From: Welwitschia mirabilis
Lineage: Eukaryota > Gnetophyta > Gnetopsida > Welwitschiales
Assembly: GCA_051453625.1 (NCBI GenBank)
Contig: JBOZIK010000001.1
Location: forward strand, 298,276,009-298,340,008
Length of the DNA: 64,000 nt
Reading direction: 5' to 3'
Positions 32,590 through 45,548 of this stretch are shown here, one piece after another. The first letter of the stretch is position 1, and each line of letters opens with the position of its first letter. The position numbers were made by a program, and so were the translations under genes. The notes beneath the pieces were generated by a model, which saw nothing but the letters and a program-made list of their open reading frames with translations, did not search any database and was not told the origin of the DNA.

Positions 32590-33070
32590 TTAAAGATTTT
32601 AATTTACATGAACATATTGACATGACTATTCCATCCTTTATAAAGATTTTAATTTAAAGTTTATTGAAAAATTCATGATTTAAGATCTACTTTAAGCTAT
32701 TATGTTACTCTTTTTAAATACCTAATTTCATGGAAAATTAATAATAACTCTATTCTTGTAATGGTCATAGCTAAAGTTAAACATAAAATCAAACAACTAA
32801 AGAATCTAAACAAGTAGTGTTTCTTTTTAATCTTTTCAATAATTTGTTATTTCTTATAAGTCAAAAAATCAATAATACTAATGCTATAACTTATAATCTA
32901 GTTCAACACAAGATTTGAGATCTTATAAATAATGAAGATCTCGACAATATTTCTATTAAGCCATTAAATCATATTACAAATACATTTACTGAGACACTTC
33001 TAAGGTTAGTATTTGAGCAGATAGATATCATTATTTTTGTTATTAGTACTTGAATTAAGGGAGGTAATAT
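32590..33070 (+). pseudogene. Possible Ty1/copia pol remnant
   Basis: KDFNLHEHIDMTIPSF near 32597-32645 resembles the KNAFLHGDLEE.VYM..P.GF segment of copia reverse transcriptase. Near 32870-33010, ITYNLVQHKI.DLINNEDL and ITNTFTETL.RLVFEQ resemble the copia RNase H end (HI...YH.IRE.......ADIFTK.L). A purine run (aattaagggaggta, near 33053) follows, as before a 3' LTR. All pieces are weak and interrupted by stops. The YVDD region was not found. Confidence 0.4.
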
Positions 33071-33544
33071 TATCTATTACACTAAAGACTCTTTATTCTC
33101 TATTTTTATCATTATTTATATTTCTCTCTTTCTAATTATTTATTATTTATAAAGTTGTATTTTATTTTTTTAGAATGTTATTATGTGACATGGTAATAAT
33201 TAATTTCTTGCTTCTTTATTTACTATTTTGGGTTTCTACTATTTTATAAATAATTCCTACCTATGTACTCTAATTAACTTGATAAAATCATTAATATAGT
33301 TGGGGTTTATAGTTTCTCATGTTGTTATTTATTTTTCTCTCTTGGTAAGGGTTTAATTCCAATTGATGGGGCTATCTCTTCTAATAAAATTGAAAGAGTT
33401 ACTTTCCAAGGAATATCATGTTTCTTATATAAGAAGAATGACAGCTAGTGGAATTAGATGAGAAAAATAAATATCTTTAAATTTTCTACATCAATATTAT
33501 AACTAATTAATTTATCCATTACTTCCTATTTAATTACTAAATAG
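33071..33544. other. AT-rich sequence, possibly a decayed LTR
   Basis: It follows the purine run at 33053 and so could be LTR, but I found no second copy in the window. Confidence 0.3.
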
Positions 33545-36500
33545 GTAGGTCTTCTTAATCCCAATCACTCATTCACTTTAGAGAAAGATTTAAATTTGTA
33601 TATGATAAGATCTATATGCAATATGTCCTCAATAATGAAGAAGAACTTCCATGTAAGTATTCTTTTCCTTTTTAAAGATTAATTATCCTTTTTTAGATTC
33701 ATTATTAGGGACATGTATCTCTCCTCTCGTGTTTTAGATTCTTTCATTCCTTTCCTTAATTTCATTTGTATTGTTAAAAATAATAAGGAATTTAATATAT
33801 AAAATTCATATTTCTTATTCTTAAAGAACCAAATAATAAGTACTAAAACCTTTTTTTGCACACCATTGTAGGTGATTTAATTTGTCATGTAAATGATAGT
33901 GAACTATTGATGTAGAAGGGTACTATAAAAAACCAATAGAATATTTATATTAAACATGAAAAACATGAATTAAATAATCAAGAAATTATAAATAAGAAGA
34001 AGAAGAAGAATAAAGGGCATCTCCAACTCCACTTCAATAAAGACCAAGGACTCTTACTCCTACTTCCTTCTAAAAGGAAAGGTATCTTTACGTAAAGTAA
34101 TGCCAAGTAGGAATAGAAATTAAATTAAAATTATTTAAATAATGATGATAAGGAAAAATGGAGAGGTTATGAATATGTTTGAGAAGCTCCAGAGGAATGT
34201 TTCCTCTAGATCTCATAGGAGATCTCCACTAAGGACATCTTTTTTGATTTAGTGACTACTTACTTTTTTCTTTTGTTTTTATAGCTCTTGTATATATTTT
34301 CTCTCTTTTATATCATAGCTATAATTATTTTCATGCTTAAGTAATAGAAAAGTATACATTTTTCTCTTTAGAAAATGATCTTCCATGTAATTTTCTATAC
34401 TTTATAACTTGATTTAATCCTTGAGGGCAATGTTTAAATTGATTAAAGGTGATGAAAATCATCATAATATTTTGAAAAATAAATTTACCTATGAATAAGA
34501 TCATACCTTCTCTTTACTTAGAATTTTTTAAAGAGTGAGAAAATTAATGAAATTGTAAATGAAATAGGACTTTTCAAGATAGATATTTTTATTTATTTTG
34601 AAATTCTATGATTCAATGTGAATTTTAATAATATATGTAATGTATATGAATTTTTATCGATGTTTTCAAGCATCATTTATCCATTTAATTTCAATCATGA
34701 ATATGATATAAATTGTTGAATTGTTAACTAGCCTATACNNNNNNNNNNNNNNNNNNNNNNNNNNNNNNNNNNNNNNNNNNNNNNNNNNNNNNNNNNNNNN
34801 NNNNNNNNNNNNNNNNNNNNNNNNNNNNNNNNNNNNNNNNNNNNNNNNNNNNNNNNNNNNNNNNNNNNNNNNNNNNNNNNNNNNNNNNNNNNNNNNNNNN
34901 NNNNNNNNNNNNNNNNNNNNNNNNNNNNNNNNNNNNNNNNNNNNNNNNNNNNNNNNNNNNNNNNNNNNNNNNNNNNNNNNNNNNNNNNNNNNNNNNNNNN
35001 NNNNNNNNNNNNNNNNNNNNNNNNNNNNNNNNNNNNNNNNNNNNNNNNNNNNNNNNNNNNNNNNNNNNNNNNNNNNNNNNNNNNNNNNNNNNNNNNNNNN
35101 NNNNNNNNNNNNNNNNNNNNNNNNNNNNNNNNNNNNNNNNNNNNNNNNNNNNNNNNNNNNNNNNNNNNNNNNNNNNNNNNNNNNNNNNNNNNNNNNNNNN
35201 NNNNNNNNNNNNNNNNNNNNNNNNNNNNNNNNNNNNNNNNNNNNNNNNNNNNNNNNNNNNNNNNNNNNNNNNNNNNNNNNNNNNNNNNNNNNNNNNNNNN
35301 NNNNNNNNNNNNNNNNNNNNNNNNNNNNNNNNNNNNNNNNNNNNNNNNNNNNNNNNNNNNNNNNNNNNNNNNNNNNNNNNNNNNNNNNNNNNNNNNNNNN
35401 NNNNNNNNNNNNNNNNNNNNNNNNNNNNNNNNNNNNNNNNNNNNNNNNNNNNNNNNNNNNNNNNNNNNNNNNNNNNNNNNNNNNNNNNNNNNNNNNNNNN
35501 NNNNNNNNNNNNNNNNNNNNNNNNNNNNNNNNNNNNNNNNNNNNNNNNNNNNNNNNNNNNNNNNNNNNNNNNNNNNNNNNNNNNNNNNNNNNNNNNNNNN
35601 NNNNNNNNNNNNNNNNNNNNNNNNNNNNNNNNNNNNNNNNNNNNNNNNNNNNNNNNNNNNNNNNNNNNNNNNNNNNNNNNNNNNNNNNNNNNNNNNNCCC
35701 AAGGAAGTTTATGTAAGGAAGGCCTAAGTAAAGGTTAAATTGTTTTTCATTACATTAATGAATGATTTATTCTACACTTTTCTCCACATATGATTAAAGT
35801 CATCCATCATCTCACTAGAATTTTATTAATCTAAATCTAGATTTCTATTGCTATCATGGGATTTGAAGTCTTTATTCTTCATCCCTAGCTATGAGGGAAT
35901 AACTAATTCATAAGGTATTTGTCTCATCAATCCTTAGTATCTGATTTATGTGAAATTTTATTTACAATGGTGTTTGCATCATTTGGTAAATTCACTTCTA
36001 TCTATAATTGGATTTACTCATAGCTTGAATCATTAATAAAATTATAATTAGTGTATTTGGGAGAATGCATTTTGAATGATATTTTTTAATTCTCTCTTGT
36101 ATTTGTTAGTTTAATTTATTCTTAGGATTTAGATAATTAATATGTCAGTATTATAAAATATTTCATGCTATCCTAGTATTACCTACATTAGCTTGTAAGA
36201 TGTAATGTTTCAAATATTTATGCTTTCATGATATTTAGAACTTGTAGTGAATAATTTGTTATTTATCTATGAATTTAGGTTTTTCTTAGTATACTATCTC
36301 TTACTTGGCTTGGGATTGCTTAATATGTTCTTAAACAAGTATTTATTTTTTATTTATATGAGAAGAAATCAACAATATATAATTCTTACTCTTCTTTGCA
36401 AGACTTCTTTCTATTCAAATATTCATCTAAGAACTATTATACATACCATATGATCTCTAAACTAGTGTTGTAGATCCTAATAAATAATAATAACTAGGAT

Positions 36501-36602
36501 CAAGTATACCAAAGTAGGATGGCCTAGTTTAATTATTTTAAACTAGTAATGATGCCTTGGCAACTAGGGCACATCTTCCCTAGATTATGAACTATACCCA
36601 AA
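33545..36602. repeat. Dispersed repeat R3, right copy
   Basis: Counterpart of 4780-7408, interrupted by a 959-N gap. It shares cccaaggaagtttatg after the gap and gccttggcaactaggg near the end. Confidence 0.85.
34739..35697. other. Assembly gap, 959 N
   Basis: The equivalent stretch in the left copy of R3 is only about 510 bases (5995-6505), so this copy holds an insertion or the gap size is overestimated. Confidence 1.
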
Positions 36603-39410
36603 TAGAACATATTCTGTTTGAAATTATTTAGTTACTAGTAATCTCTCATTTTTAGTTAAAGATATATGATTCTCAATTAGTAAAAACATCATGTTTCTAT
36701 TTGAATAACATGAATGAAAATGATAAAAAAATAATTGAAATTCACATATCATAGTTATAATCTCAAGAATCAACTCAAAAGATGGTTGTAAACTAATAAT
36801 ACTTGATAATGCAATAATCATGACACTGTTCAAGGTGTACATTCTTTTACATTAGATTCCTTACATTATGAAGTCCTCATTTCTTAACCACTAGCCTTGC
36901 TTTTGTTATAAGTGGTAGGATCTATAATAAAGAACATAGACTGTTAAGCAACTTTACCTCTAGTATGGTAATCCCTAAGATAAATTAAGAGTGCTTATCA
37001 AAAGTGCTTTCATGGTATAAATGATATTTTATTTTTCTTTTAAGAATTTTTTTATTTTTGTTTTTCTTCTTTTTTTCTTTTTCTCCTTTGAGACAAATAT
37101 ATAAAGTAACTTATGCATTATCAAAGTACTAATATCTTGCAACCTTAATAAAAATAAAGTTGATAAAGAGAGAAAGCATATAATATGAAAAAGTTAATTA
37201 AGCATATTTTCATCTTATAAAATGAAATTTTATGGGAATTTTAATGCCTTTCAATTAGCTAAAATCTAATTAATCATTTATAAATTACAAAAGCTTGAAA
37301 TTTTTAAACATACTACTTGATGAAAAGCTAAAGTAAAATCAAGTTAATAGATATTTTAAAAAAGGGTATTTGAATAATTATATTCAAATAAGAGTTATTG
37401 ATAGAAGTCTACTAAATAAAAGAGGTTTACAAAATTAATTTTCTAAAATAAAAGACTAGTATAAACAAAAAACTATTATTCCTTTACTTTGAATTTATCT
37501 CTATTCCAAAAAGAACATATTCTAGCATAGTTATTGAATTGTATTATTCTTAAAAAATAATGACCAAATCATATGGAAATCAATTAATAAATCAGAAAGG
37601 GTATGTAGAATTTTTTCAAAGGAATCAAGTAGTAATAAATAACATGTCTAAATAACATATTTACTTCACAAAATCTATTAGCAATGTAAAATATAAGTCA
37701 CCCATATATAACATGGAAATACAAAATCTTATGAAAGATATGATATAAAGAATTGAAATCATATATTTCATCAAAAAATTGGTATTATGAATGGAAGACA
37801 TTAATGGTACTATCTTGGATCTAGAAAATCTGAGAAAGCTTATTATGATGACTAATTAGGGTATGTTTAACATACTTAAGAAGCTTCCTAAGTTTTAACT
37901 TTAATAATGCAGTATCATCAAGAAAATAAGATTTACTTTATTTTAAAATTTCAAGATATTTTAAGTCATACTTTTGAAAATAGTAATCATTAAAAGCATA
38001 AGATCAAGTAGACTTGGTAAAATAAGGAGAGGAGGCGACTTGGGATTTTACATTAAATCATAAGTAAAATGAATAAAGAAACATGTGTAGAGTTTTTAGG
38101 TTGGATTATTGCATTGAAAGAAATAAGTCTATCCTTTATTAAGTTTTACTAAATCTTTATGAATCCTTTATTATTTATCTTTTATTCATTATTGTTTTCA
38201 TTGTTACTTTGTTGAATGATTTCTTCACTTTATTTATCATTATCTTTAACTATATCTTCTTTTCTTAATTATACTCATCATTGTTTTTGTTGATTATTAA
38301 TATTATTCTCTAAGTTGTTTGATTATTTAATAAGCTTACAAAGAGATATACATGCATAATCTTCATAATGTATTAGAATATTTTCTTGTTTTTATTGAGT
38401 TGATAATTCTTTTCCAAGACATTATAAAAACAAGTGGAGATTAAAAATATGATATAGTATTTCTATAGAATCCTCATTATTCCTATTTCATTAGTAACTT
38501 AAAACTTCAATGTAATTACCTAGGCTTTCTTGTATTAGGCATTGCCCATATAAAAGCTCATCATAGAAATATAAGTTCTTACTATGTAAGCCCTTTTGAT
38601 GTTTATGTCCTTATTGTCAAAGTGAGATATAGTAGACATATTGATGTAGGATTGAGAATTTTGTGTTAAAAGAGAATCTTAATATCTTTGCTTTTCTAAG
38701 ATTGATTGTTGAAGTATGCCTATAAGATTTATAATGTTTTTATTAGTGGTCTCTTTCATTTTCTTAAGTTATTCTATTTAATTATGAAGTAAATCATCTA
38801 GGCTACTTTAGTAGCTAGAATAAATTGATGAATATAAGGTATCTATTTCTTCTTCATATTTCTTTATGCAAGGGGATTGGGGTAAATCAAATTGATTATA
38901 GAATACTTTTATAAATGAAGTAGGAGTCCTAAAATGTTAACCATTATTCTTACATAAAGGCTTAAAACAAGAAAGGTAAAAAAATAGGAAGGTTGATAAG
39001 AGGAGGGGGTCTAATTATTGGTTTCAACATCATCTTCATTAACAACTTTCTTCTTCTTTCTTAAATGATTTTATAGAATGTTTTTCTTTAGTTCTAGGAT
39101 TCAAGTTTCTCTCTCTTTTAGTAAAGATCTGTTGTAGCATTCTTTTATCCATTTAAGCAAGGGAAAAGGAAAAAGAAGAGGAAGGAGAAAAGTGTAATAA
39201 TCACCTAAGTTATCCAAAAATAAAAACATATATTAAAAACTTTTTGCAATAGTAAGTCATAGGATTATATAAAAAGCACAATTAATAATAACATAAAAAG
39301 GAAAACTAACAAAAATTAAAAATTAAAGTAAAACTAAGAAATAAAAAGTACAGGCTAATCTAAGAAAGTAAACATACAAGCTAAACTAACAAAAAGAAAG
39401 ACTATATGTA
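36603..39410. other. Unrecognised sequence, possibly a minus-strand element interior
   Basis: A gypsy-type primer site on the minus strand at 39565-39582 implies that element sequence extends leftward into this stretch. About 400 bases in, a minus-strand frame reads MDKRMLQQIFTKRERNLNPR (near 39149-39090), which would suit a gag start. No capsid or pol motif is readable further left. Two T-rich runs lie at 37020-37090. Confidence 0.35.
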
Positions 39411-39412
39411 CA

Positions 39413-39533
39413 CACCACATAAGTAAACATCTTGAAATCAAATTACTTACATGAGGAGAATTGTTTGGAAAATACAAGTTATATCTACAAACTACACAAG
39501 TAAAAATATTGAAATAAAATTATTTACTTGATA
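39413..39533. repeat. Imperfect direct repeat of about 78 bp
   Basis: The words aagtaaacatcttgaaatca (39421) and aagtaaaaatattgaaataa (39498) open two similar stretches. Confidence 0.6.
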
Positions 39534-39564
39534 GGAACTAGTCTTCCAAACTTCATTGGACTCC

Positions 39565-39582
39565 TCATTGGTAATGACGCCA
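39565..39582 (-). other. Decayed gypsy primer binding site, minus strand
   Basis: The minus strand reads TGGCGTCATTACCAATGAGG. Compared with the TGGCGCCGTTGCCGGGGA site common in plant gypsy elements of the Tat/Athila kind, most differences are C-to-T or G-to-A changes. The preceding minus-strand sequence ends in AACAAA, like an LTR end. The LTR would extend rightward from about 39585. Confidence 0.5.
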
Positions 39583-39735
39583 ATTTGTTAGGTTGTGTGT
39601 TGTGCTTATCTAATTTGAAAATTAGATCTTAAAACATGTGTGTAAAATACATAAACACAAAGGGTATATAGTGCATCAATTAGGATTCATAAACATAAAG
39701 AAGAAAATGAGTTGAAAAAGACCTAATGCTTTGTG

Positions 39736-39810
39736 AGAGTGAGTGAGTAAGTGAGTGAGTGAGAGAGGTAGAGTAAGTAAGTAAGTGTGTGTGTGTGTGT
39801 GTGTGTGTGA
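39736..39810. repeat. (GTGA)n / (GTAA)n / (GT)n compound microsatellite
   Basis: Consecutive gagt, agta and gt runs, with about 11 gt units at the right end. Confidence 0.95.
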
Positions 39811-40175
39811 GGAGGAAATAATTTATGTTTTAATATTTAGGAAATAAAAATAAATGTTATAACTAATGAAATGTCATAGGATGAAAATGCAAATTCTAAA
39901 TGCAATTAACCAACATTGTTACCAACATGTTGTCATCCAAGTAAGACCTCATACTTTATATCATTATCAAGATTAACACCAACATAAAGTACGAGGAATA
40001 GGAGAGATATAATTTAAGAAATAATCATACTTTATTAACCTTAATAAAATGTACCTTGATGTATCCACTTATAAGTAAAAACTTCTCAATGGAAGATACA
40101 CAATCTAATACCAAAATAGTGCTTTTTAGAAGTAGATGGATCTTCTTTTTCAAGTTGCTCCAATGTCATAAGAAC

Positions 40176-40268
40176 TTTGATGCCAAAAAAAGATGATAAA
40201 ATGAGAGGCCTAAGGAAGAAATTTGATGCCAAAAAAAAGATGAGAAAATGAGAGGCCTAAGGAGAATT
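40176..40268. repeat. 46-bp tandem duplication
   Basis: Two nearly identical units start at 40176 and 40222 with tttgatgccaaaaaaa and both contain aatgagaggcctaagga. A 64-N gap follows. Confidence 0.85.
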
Positions 40269-40273
40269 ATATA

Positions 40274-40337
40274 NNNNNNNNNNNNNNNNNNNNNNNNNNN
40301 NNNNNNNNNNNNNNNNNNNNNNNNNNNNNNNNNNNNN
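40274..40337. other. Assembly gap, 64 N
   Basis: It directly follows a tandem duplication. Confidence 1.
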
Positions 40338-41492
40338 TAAAAGATAAACTTAGAGAGTTACATGATAATTTTAACTAAATGACAAACTTAGACAATTAAA
40401 TGATAAATTTTGATATAAGACAAACTTAGATAGCTTCATCTTCCAGTGATTTCTCTTCTATTAAATCTAATAGTGGATAGAATTCAATCACTTTGTCCTT
40501 TAGAGTTTTATAATTTATTGCTTTATCTTTTATTGATTTGGGCTTTAATTTTTTATCTTCTAATGCTTCTTCCTTTACAGCTTTAATGAATGTTACATAA
40601 TTACTTAATTTTTACATAATTTAAGCTTAACTTTAATATTTTATCTTTGACATTTAAAAGTATCCAAATTAACCATTATTCTTATCAATAGTACATTGGA
40701 ACACACTCAAAACCACCATTAAATATAACCAAGTTGGTCATCTAATAGTAATTTGACCCTATGATCCATTGGACCTTCTCAAAGTTATAGGATAATTGGA
40801 CTTATGCTTATGATTTGGCCTTACCATCATAATTTCCTTTGTTTCATAATGTATTCCATGTGTTATTTTTGAGGAAACATGTTGCTTATGAAACTAAGAT
40901 TATTCTAGATTAGGATGTAGCTATTCTTTTGCATTACACTATAGAAGCTCAACTAGTAAATGTTTTTAATGAAAAGCAAATGGTACCTTGGGGAATAATG
41001 ATACAAAATTATAAGGTTTAATTAATAGGTCAATCTGAAGAATAAGAAGCATGAAAACTAGTGGATGACAGTTTACAATGGGAATTAGAGCTGTTGATAA
41101 GTCTCTATGAAAAAAATTATAAAGAGGTTAAGAAATATCATATACATAATTTTATACTTTAAAATTTTAATTGTTTAAAATATTTACTAAATAAAAATGA
41201 GATAGATTTTGTAATATCCACCTCATCACTAGCTAGCTAAATTCTTTATTAAAATTTATTATGTTATAATTAATAATAGCATTTTATAGTCTTCTCTTAT
41301 TTGATGATATATTTTTGGTGGTTAAATTAGTGGTTATAAAAATTTTATTTTATTTCTTTTTGTAACTATTGCATTCAATACACCATTATTAGTACATTCA
41401 CTTATTTTTCCCTTTTTTCATTCTAATGTGTGTAAAAGATTCTTGCAATAATTACAATTATTAAGATTCATTTTTCCATTTTCTCATTCTAA
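40338..41492. other. AT-rich sequence without a recognised gene
   Basis: A degenerate 30-base repeat of the word gacaaacttaga occurs near 40345-40435, and a 70-bp partial duplication (ttttcattctaatgt) near 41410-41500. Otherwise I see nothing. Confidence 0.5.
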
Positions 41493-42703
41493 TGTACATA
41501 AAAGACTCTTATTACAATTATAATTATTAATATGCACTATGTTGACTTATTTTAATATTCTATTTTAGTAGTGAATGAAAAAGTAACACTCATAATTATG
41601 ATGTTGAATTTTTTTTTTTAACAAGTGGTTAACATTTACTTACTATGGCAATTGGTTCTTTCTCAAGTATTATTTATTTATTTATTATTGCAAATGAAAG
41701 TAAACCTAATGTACAAGCAAATTAATGGTTGGGGATTAGGAAATCAAACTATTTCCAATAAACTATTGGCTTTTGTGAATCATAAAATTCCAAATTCTTT
41801 CTAAATCTCCTGAGTATTATAAATAGGACTTTTACCCCTTTAACTTGGTTGTTTTGAAGACTTCATATAACTGGAACTCTAAGATTTGCCTAAGAGTCTT
41901 ATATTTTTAGGAATCACCATCTTGAAGCTTGGGAATTTTTGGTCTTATATTACAAGAATGTTCTAAATCATTTTCCTGTAATTCTTAAATGACTTTTTAC
42001 TTGGTTTTAATTTTTGTATGTCTTGCATAAAATTTAGTATAAAAATGGTAAATATTAATTTTTTGATGCTAACTTTTTATTAAATTTCTTCCAAACATTA
42101 CCATTTTTTCCTTATTGTTTTCTTTGATTATTCCCATTGCCAATAACTGAATAATTTGTGTTCATTCTTTTTTATAGCCTTAATATATATCTTGTATCTT
42201 GACTTAAAATGAACTATAAAATATGAAGAAATCTATGTGATAATCGCCAAGATAACTAGTTTATGTAGCTTTTAGGATTAGGCCACTAAAGGTCTTTCAT
42301 TAGTTATGATTTGTGGTTTTCAGAATTGGGTGAATTGATGGTTGATATTATGGAAAAATGCCATTTATTCATAAAGTGTTTCTCTTCCAAAGGAATATGG
42401 GAAGGTGCAATATTTATAATTTCCTAGGGATTGTATTCTTTGATAAGCTCTTATTAGCCAAAATAGTGAACATCTAGAGTATAGAAACATCCCTCTCACA
42501 AGGCATTTCTAGGTTACTTATTGAGAAAATTAAAAAATAGTAAATAAGATTATTTAATTTATTTAGGAGTTAAAACTATTAAAAATACTTGGATTAACCA
42601 CTAGGAAACTTAAGGGCTACTTATTTCTTTATCCTTACCTATCCATTTCCCTTACTTGAGCCATAGTAGAAGTTGTGGATTTGCATGATTCTCATCCCAT
42701 AAT
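41493..42703. repeat. Staircase segment A (first copy of 1.2-kb repeat)
   Basis: This aligns with 42804-43983. Shared words include ttaatatgcactatgttga, gaatcaccatctta and catttcccttacttg. It ends at a 100-N gap, at the same point where the second copy runs on into new sequence. Confidence 0.85.
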
Positions 42704-42803
42704 NNNNNNNNNNNNNNNNNNNNNNNNNNNNNNNNNNNNNNNNNNNNNNNNNNNNNNNNNNNNNNNNNNNNNNNNNNNNNNNNNNNNNNNNNNNNNNNNN
42801 NNN
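42704..42803. other. Assembly gap, exactly 100 N
   Basis: It lies between two copies of the same repeat. Confidence 1.
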
Positions 42804-43983
42804 TGTATATAAATGATTCTTATCACAATTATAATTATTAATATGCACTATGTTGAGTTAATTTAATATTCTATTTTAGTAGTAAATAACAAAGTAATTC
42901 ACATAATTATGATATTGTGTTTTTTCTTTATCTTTTTTTGTAAATAGTGGTTACTCACTATGGAAATTGCTTCTTTCTTAAGCATTATATAGTCATTAAT
43001 TATTCTGAATGAAAGTAAACCTAGTATATAAGCAAACTAATGGTTAGGGGTTAGGGAATAAAACTATTTCCAAGAAAGCATCTGCTTTTGTGAATCATAA
43101 AATCCCAAATTTCTTCTAAATATCTTGGATATTATAAATAGGACTTTTCTCCTTTTAACTTGGCTGTTTTAAAGACTTCATAGAATTGAAACTTTAAGAT
43201 TTGCCTAAGAGTCTTAGATTTTTAGGAATCACCATCTTAGAACTTGGGAAGTTTTGGTCTTATATTGTAAGTATGTTCTAAATCATTTTCTTGTAATTCT
43301 AGAATGACTTTTAACTTGTTCTTAATTATTGTATATCTTGCATGAACTTTAGTATAAAAATGTTAAATCTTATTTTTTTATGCTAACTTTTTGTTAAATT
43401 TCATACAAACATTAGCATTTTTCCCTTTTTCTTTCTTTGATTATTCCCATTGGAAATGACTAAATAATTTGTGCTTATTCTTTTTTGTAGTCTGAAGATG
43501 TATCTTATATGTTGACTTGAAATGAACTATAAAATATGAAGAAATCTATGTGATAATCACTAGGATAACTAGTTTATGTGGCTTTTTGGGGTTAGACCAC
43601 TTAAAGTTCTTTCATTACTTATGGTTAGTGGTTTCTAAAATTGGGTGAATTGTTGGTTGATATTATGGAAAAATGCCATTTATTTATATAGTATTTCTCT
43701 TTCAGAGGGATATGAGAAAGTACAATATTTAAAACTTCCCAAGGATTGGATTCTTTATAAGCTCTTAGAAGCACCCCTCTCACAAGGCATTTCTAGATTA
43801 CTTATTGAAAAAATTAAAAAAACTAAATAATATTATTTAATTTATTTATGAGTTAAATTATGAAAAATACTTGGCTTAACCACTAGTAAACTTAAGAGCT
43901 ACTTATTTCTTTATTCTTATTCATCCATTTCCCTTACTTGGGACATAGTAGAAGCTACTGATTTTTATGATTCTCATTCCATA
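42804..43983. repeat. Staircase segment B (second copy of 1.2-kb repeat)
   Basis: Counterpart of 41493-42703. It continues without a break into segment C. A 61-codon frame inside it (43645-43830) is not open in copy A. Confidence 0.85.
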
Positions 43984-44099
43984 CTTTTTTATGTAGGATA
44001 TGATGTTTAGAAATCTATAATTTAATGATAGGCTTGATTTCCTTATAAAGTGTTGCTCCTTAAGATCTTAACTTATCATCTAGCTAAAGTGAAATTTTA

Positions 44100-45448
44100 G
44101 TTGTAAACTTATGATATCTAGTTTATACTATTGTGTTATTAGTATTCTGTATATTTATTTTAGATTATACAAATTTCTATATAGTATTTATCGATAAAAC
44201 AAAAACAAAATGATAATTTGTGAATTATTGTTATTGATATTATTTTATCTTTGTATTGAAAATATCGAACTTGGTATGACTTTTATATTATATTCAGCCT
44301 TATGTTTTTGTATTTCTTTATAATAAACTTTTATAATTAAGTAAATTTCACTTATTAGGGAGAAGTCTTTAAAGATTATAGTTTTGAATAATGATAGTGA
44401 CATTATTTACAATAGTTTTTGCAAATTAATTTTTAATATTGCCCCAGTCTTTAGTTTTATTAATTAAATAGTTTTTGTATGAGACTAAATTCATATAAAT
44501 CTTGTTTTTTTTTTGTTTGGTTATTTCATTATGTGTATATTTCTGCTAATACATCTCTTTATTTTTTTAAAATTCGTATTAAGACAGTCTTACTTTAAAA
44601 TGTGATGTAAAGGAATTCTATTTTATAAATTTATTTATTTTTGTACATTATTACTATCTACATCATGATTGCTTTCACTTAAACAATTTTTTTTTTGTAA
44701 AATTTGACTCGATTAATTTTTTTTAACTCATAATGTATAATTTTAATGATTTTATCTTTTATGGATATTTATTTTCTAATTTTTAAGAAAGCTAGTTAAT
44801 AGGATTTGTGCAACTAAAATGATATATTTTGATTTTTTTAACCCAAATAAGATATCAAGTAAAAATATATCAAAAAATAAAAAACAAAGATTGCAAGTTG
44901 AGAGTAAATGTCTAGGATATACCCCAAAGGATATGTATTAAGCTTAAAATTTTCAAAGAAACACTAAAAAGTACATTTCCTAGCTATTTTATTTAAAGAA
45001 TAATTATTGAATTTTGCAGTCTGAAAAAAAAAAACTTAGTTTTTTTTGGAAATTCTTATGATACTAAAAATTCGTTGCCCCCTAGAATATCTGTGAAAAT
45101 ATTATAGTAATATCAAAATAAGGCTTGCAGCTAAAAATAAAAAAATAAAAGAAAGTAACTAAGAAGAAGAAGAAGAAGAAAGTTATGAGATGATAAAAGT
45201 AGTAGAAAAGTAAAAGTTGTAGATTTAAGAGGAAAATACAAAATTTTTAGTATATAATATTTCTCAAAAAATTTATTAAAAGAGAAAATTTTTAAGACCT
45301 TGAAAATTGTTAGAAAAATAATTTCATAATGTATTTAAATAGACTATTTTAATTTATCATGCTAAATTTAGTAAATTTTATTGAATTATAAGAATCTCTT
45401 TTACACAACTTGATAAACCTCTTAGTTCTTTTCAAAAAATGATTTATT
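44100..45448. repeat. Staircase segment C
   Basis: This aligns with 45549-46860 at roughly 95 percent identity in the sample I compared (about 8 differences in 170 bases near 44165-44335). It stops at a 100-N gap. Confidence 0.85.
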
Positions 45449-45548
45449 NNNNNNNNNNNNNNNNNNNNNNNNNNNNNNNNNNNNNNNNNNNNNNNNNNNN
45501 NNNNNNNNNNNNNNNNNNNNNNNNNNNNNNNNNNNNNNNNNNNNNNNN
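45449..45548. other. Assembly gap, exactly 100 N
   Basis: It lies between segments C and D, which start and end in homologous sequence. Confidence 1.

Noticed and set aside
39736-39810. Possible CRISPR-like or regulatory array
   Set aside because: It is a simple compound microsatellite; this is a plant nuclear sequence and no spaced direct repeats of the CRISPR kind occur anywhere in the window.
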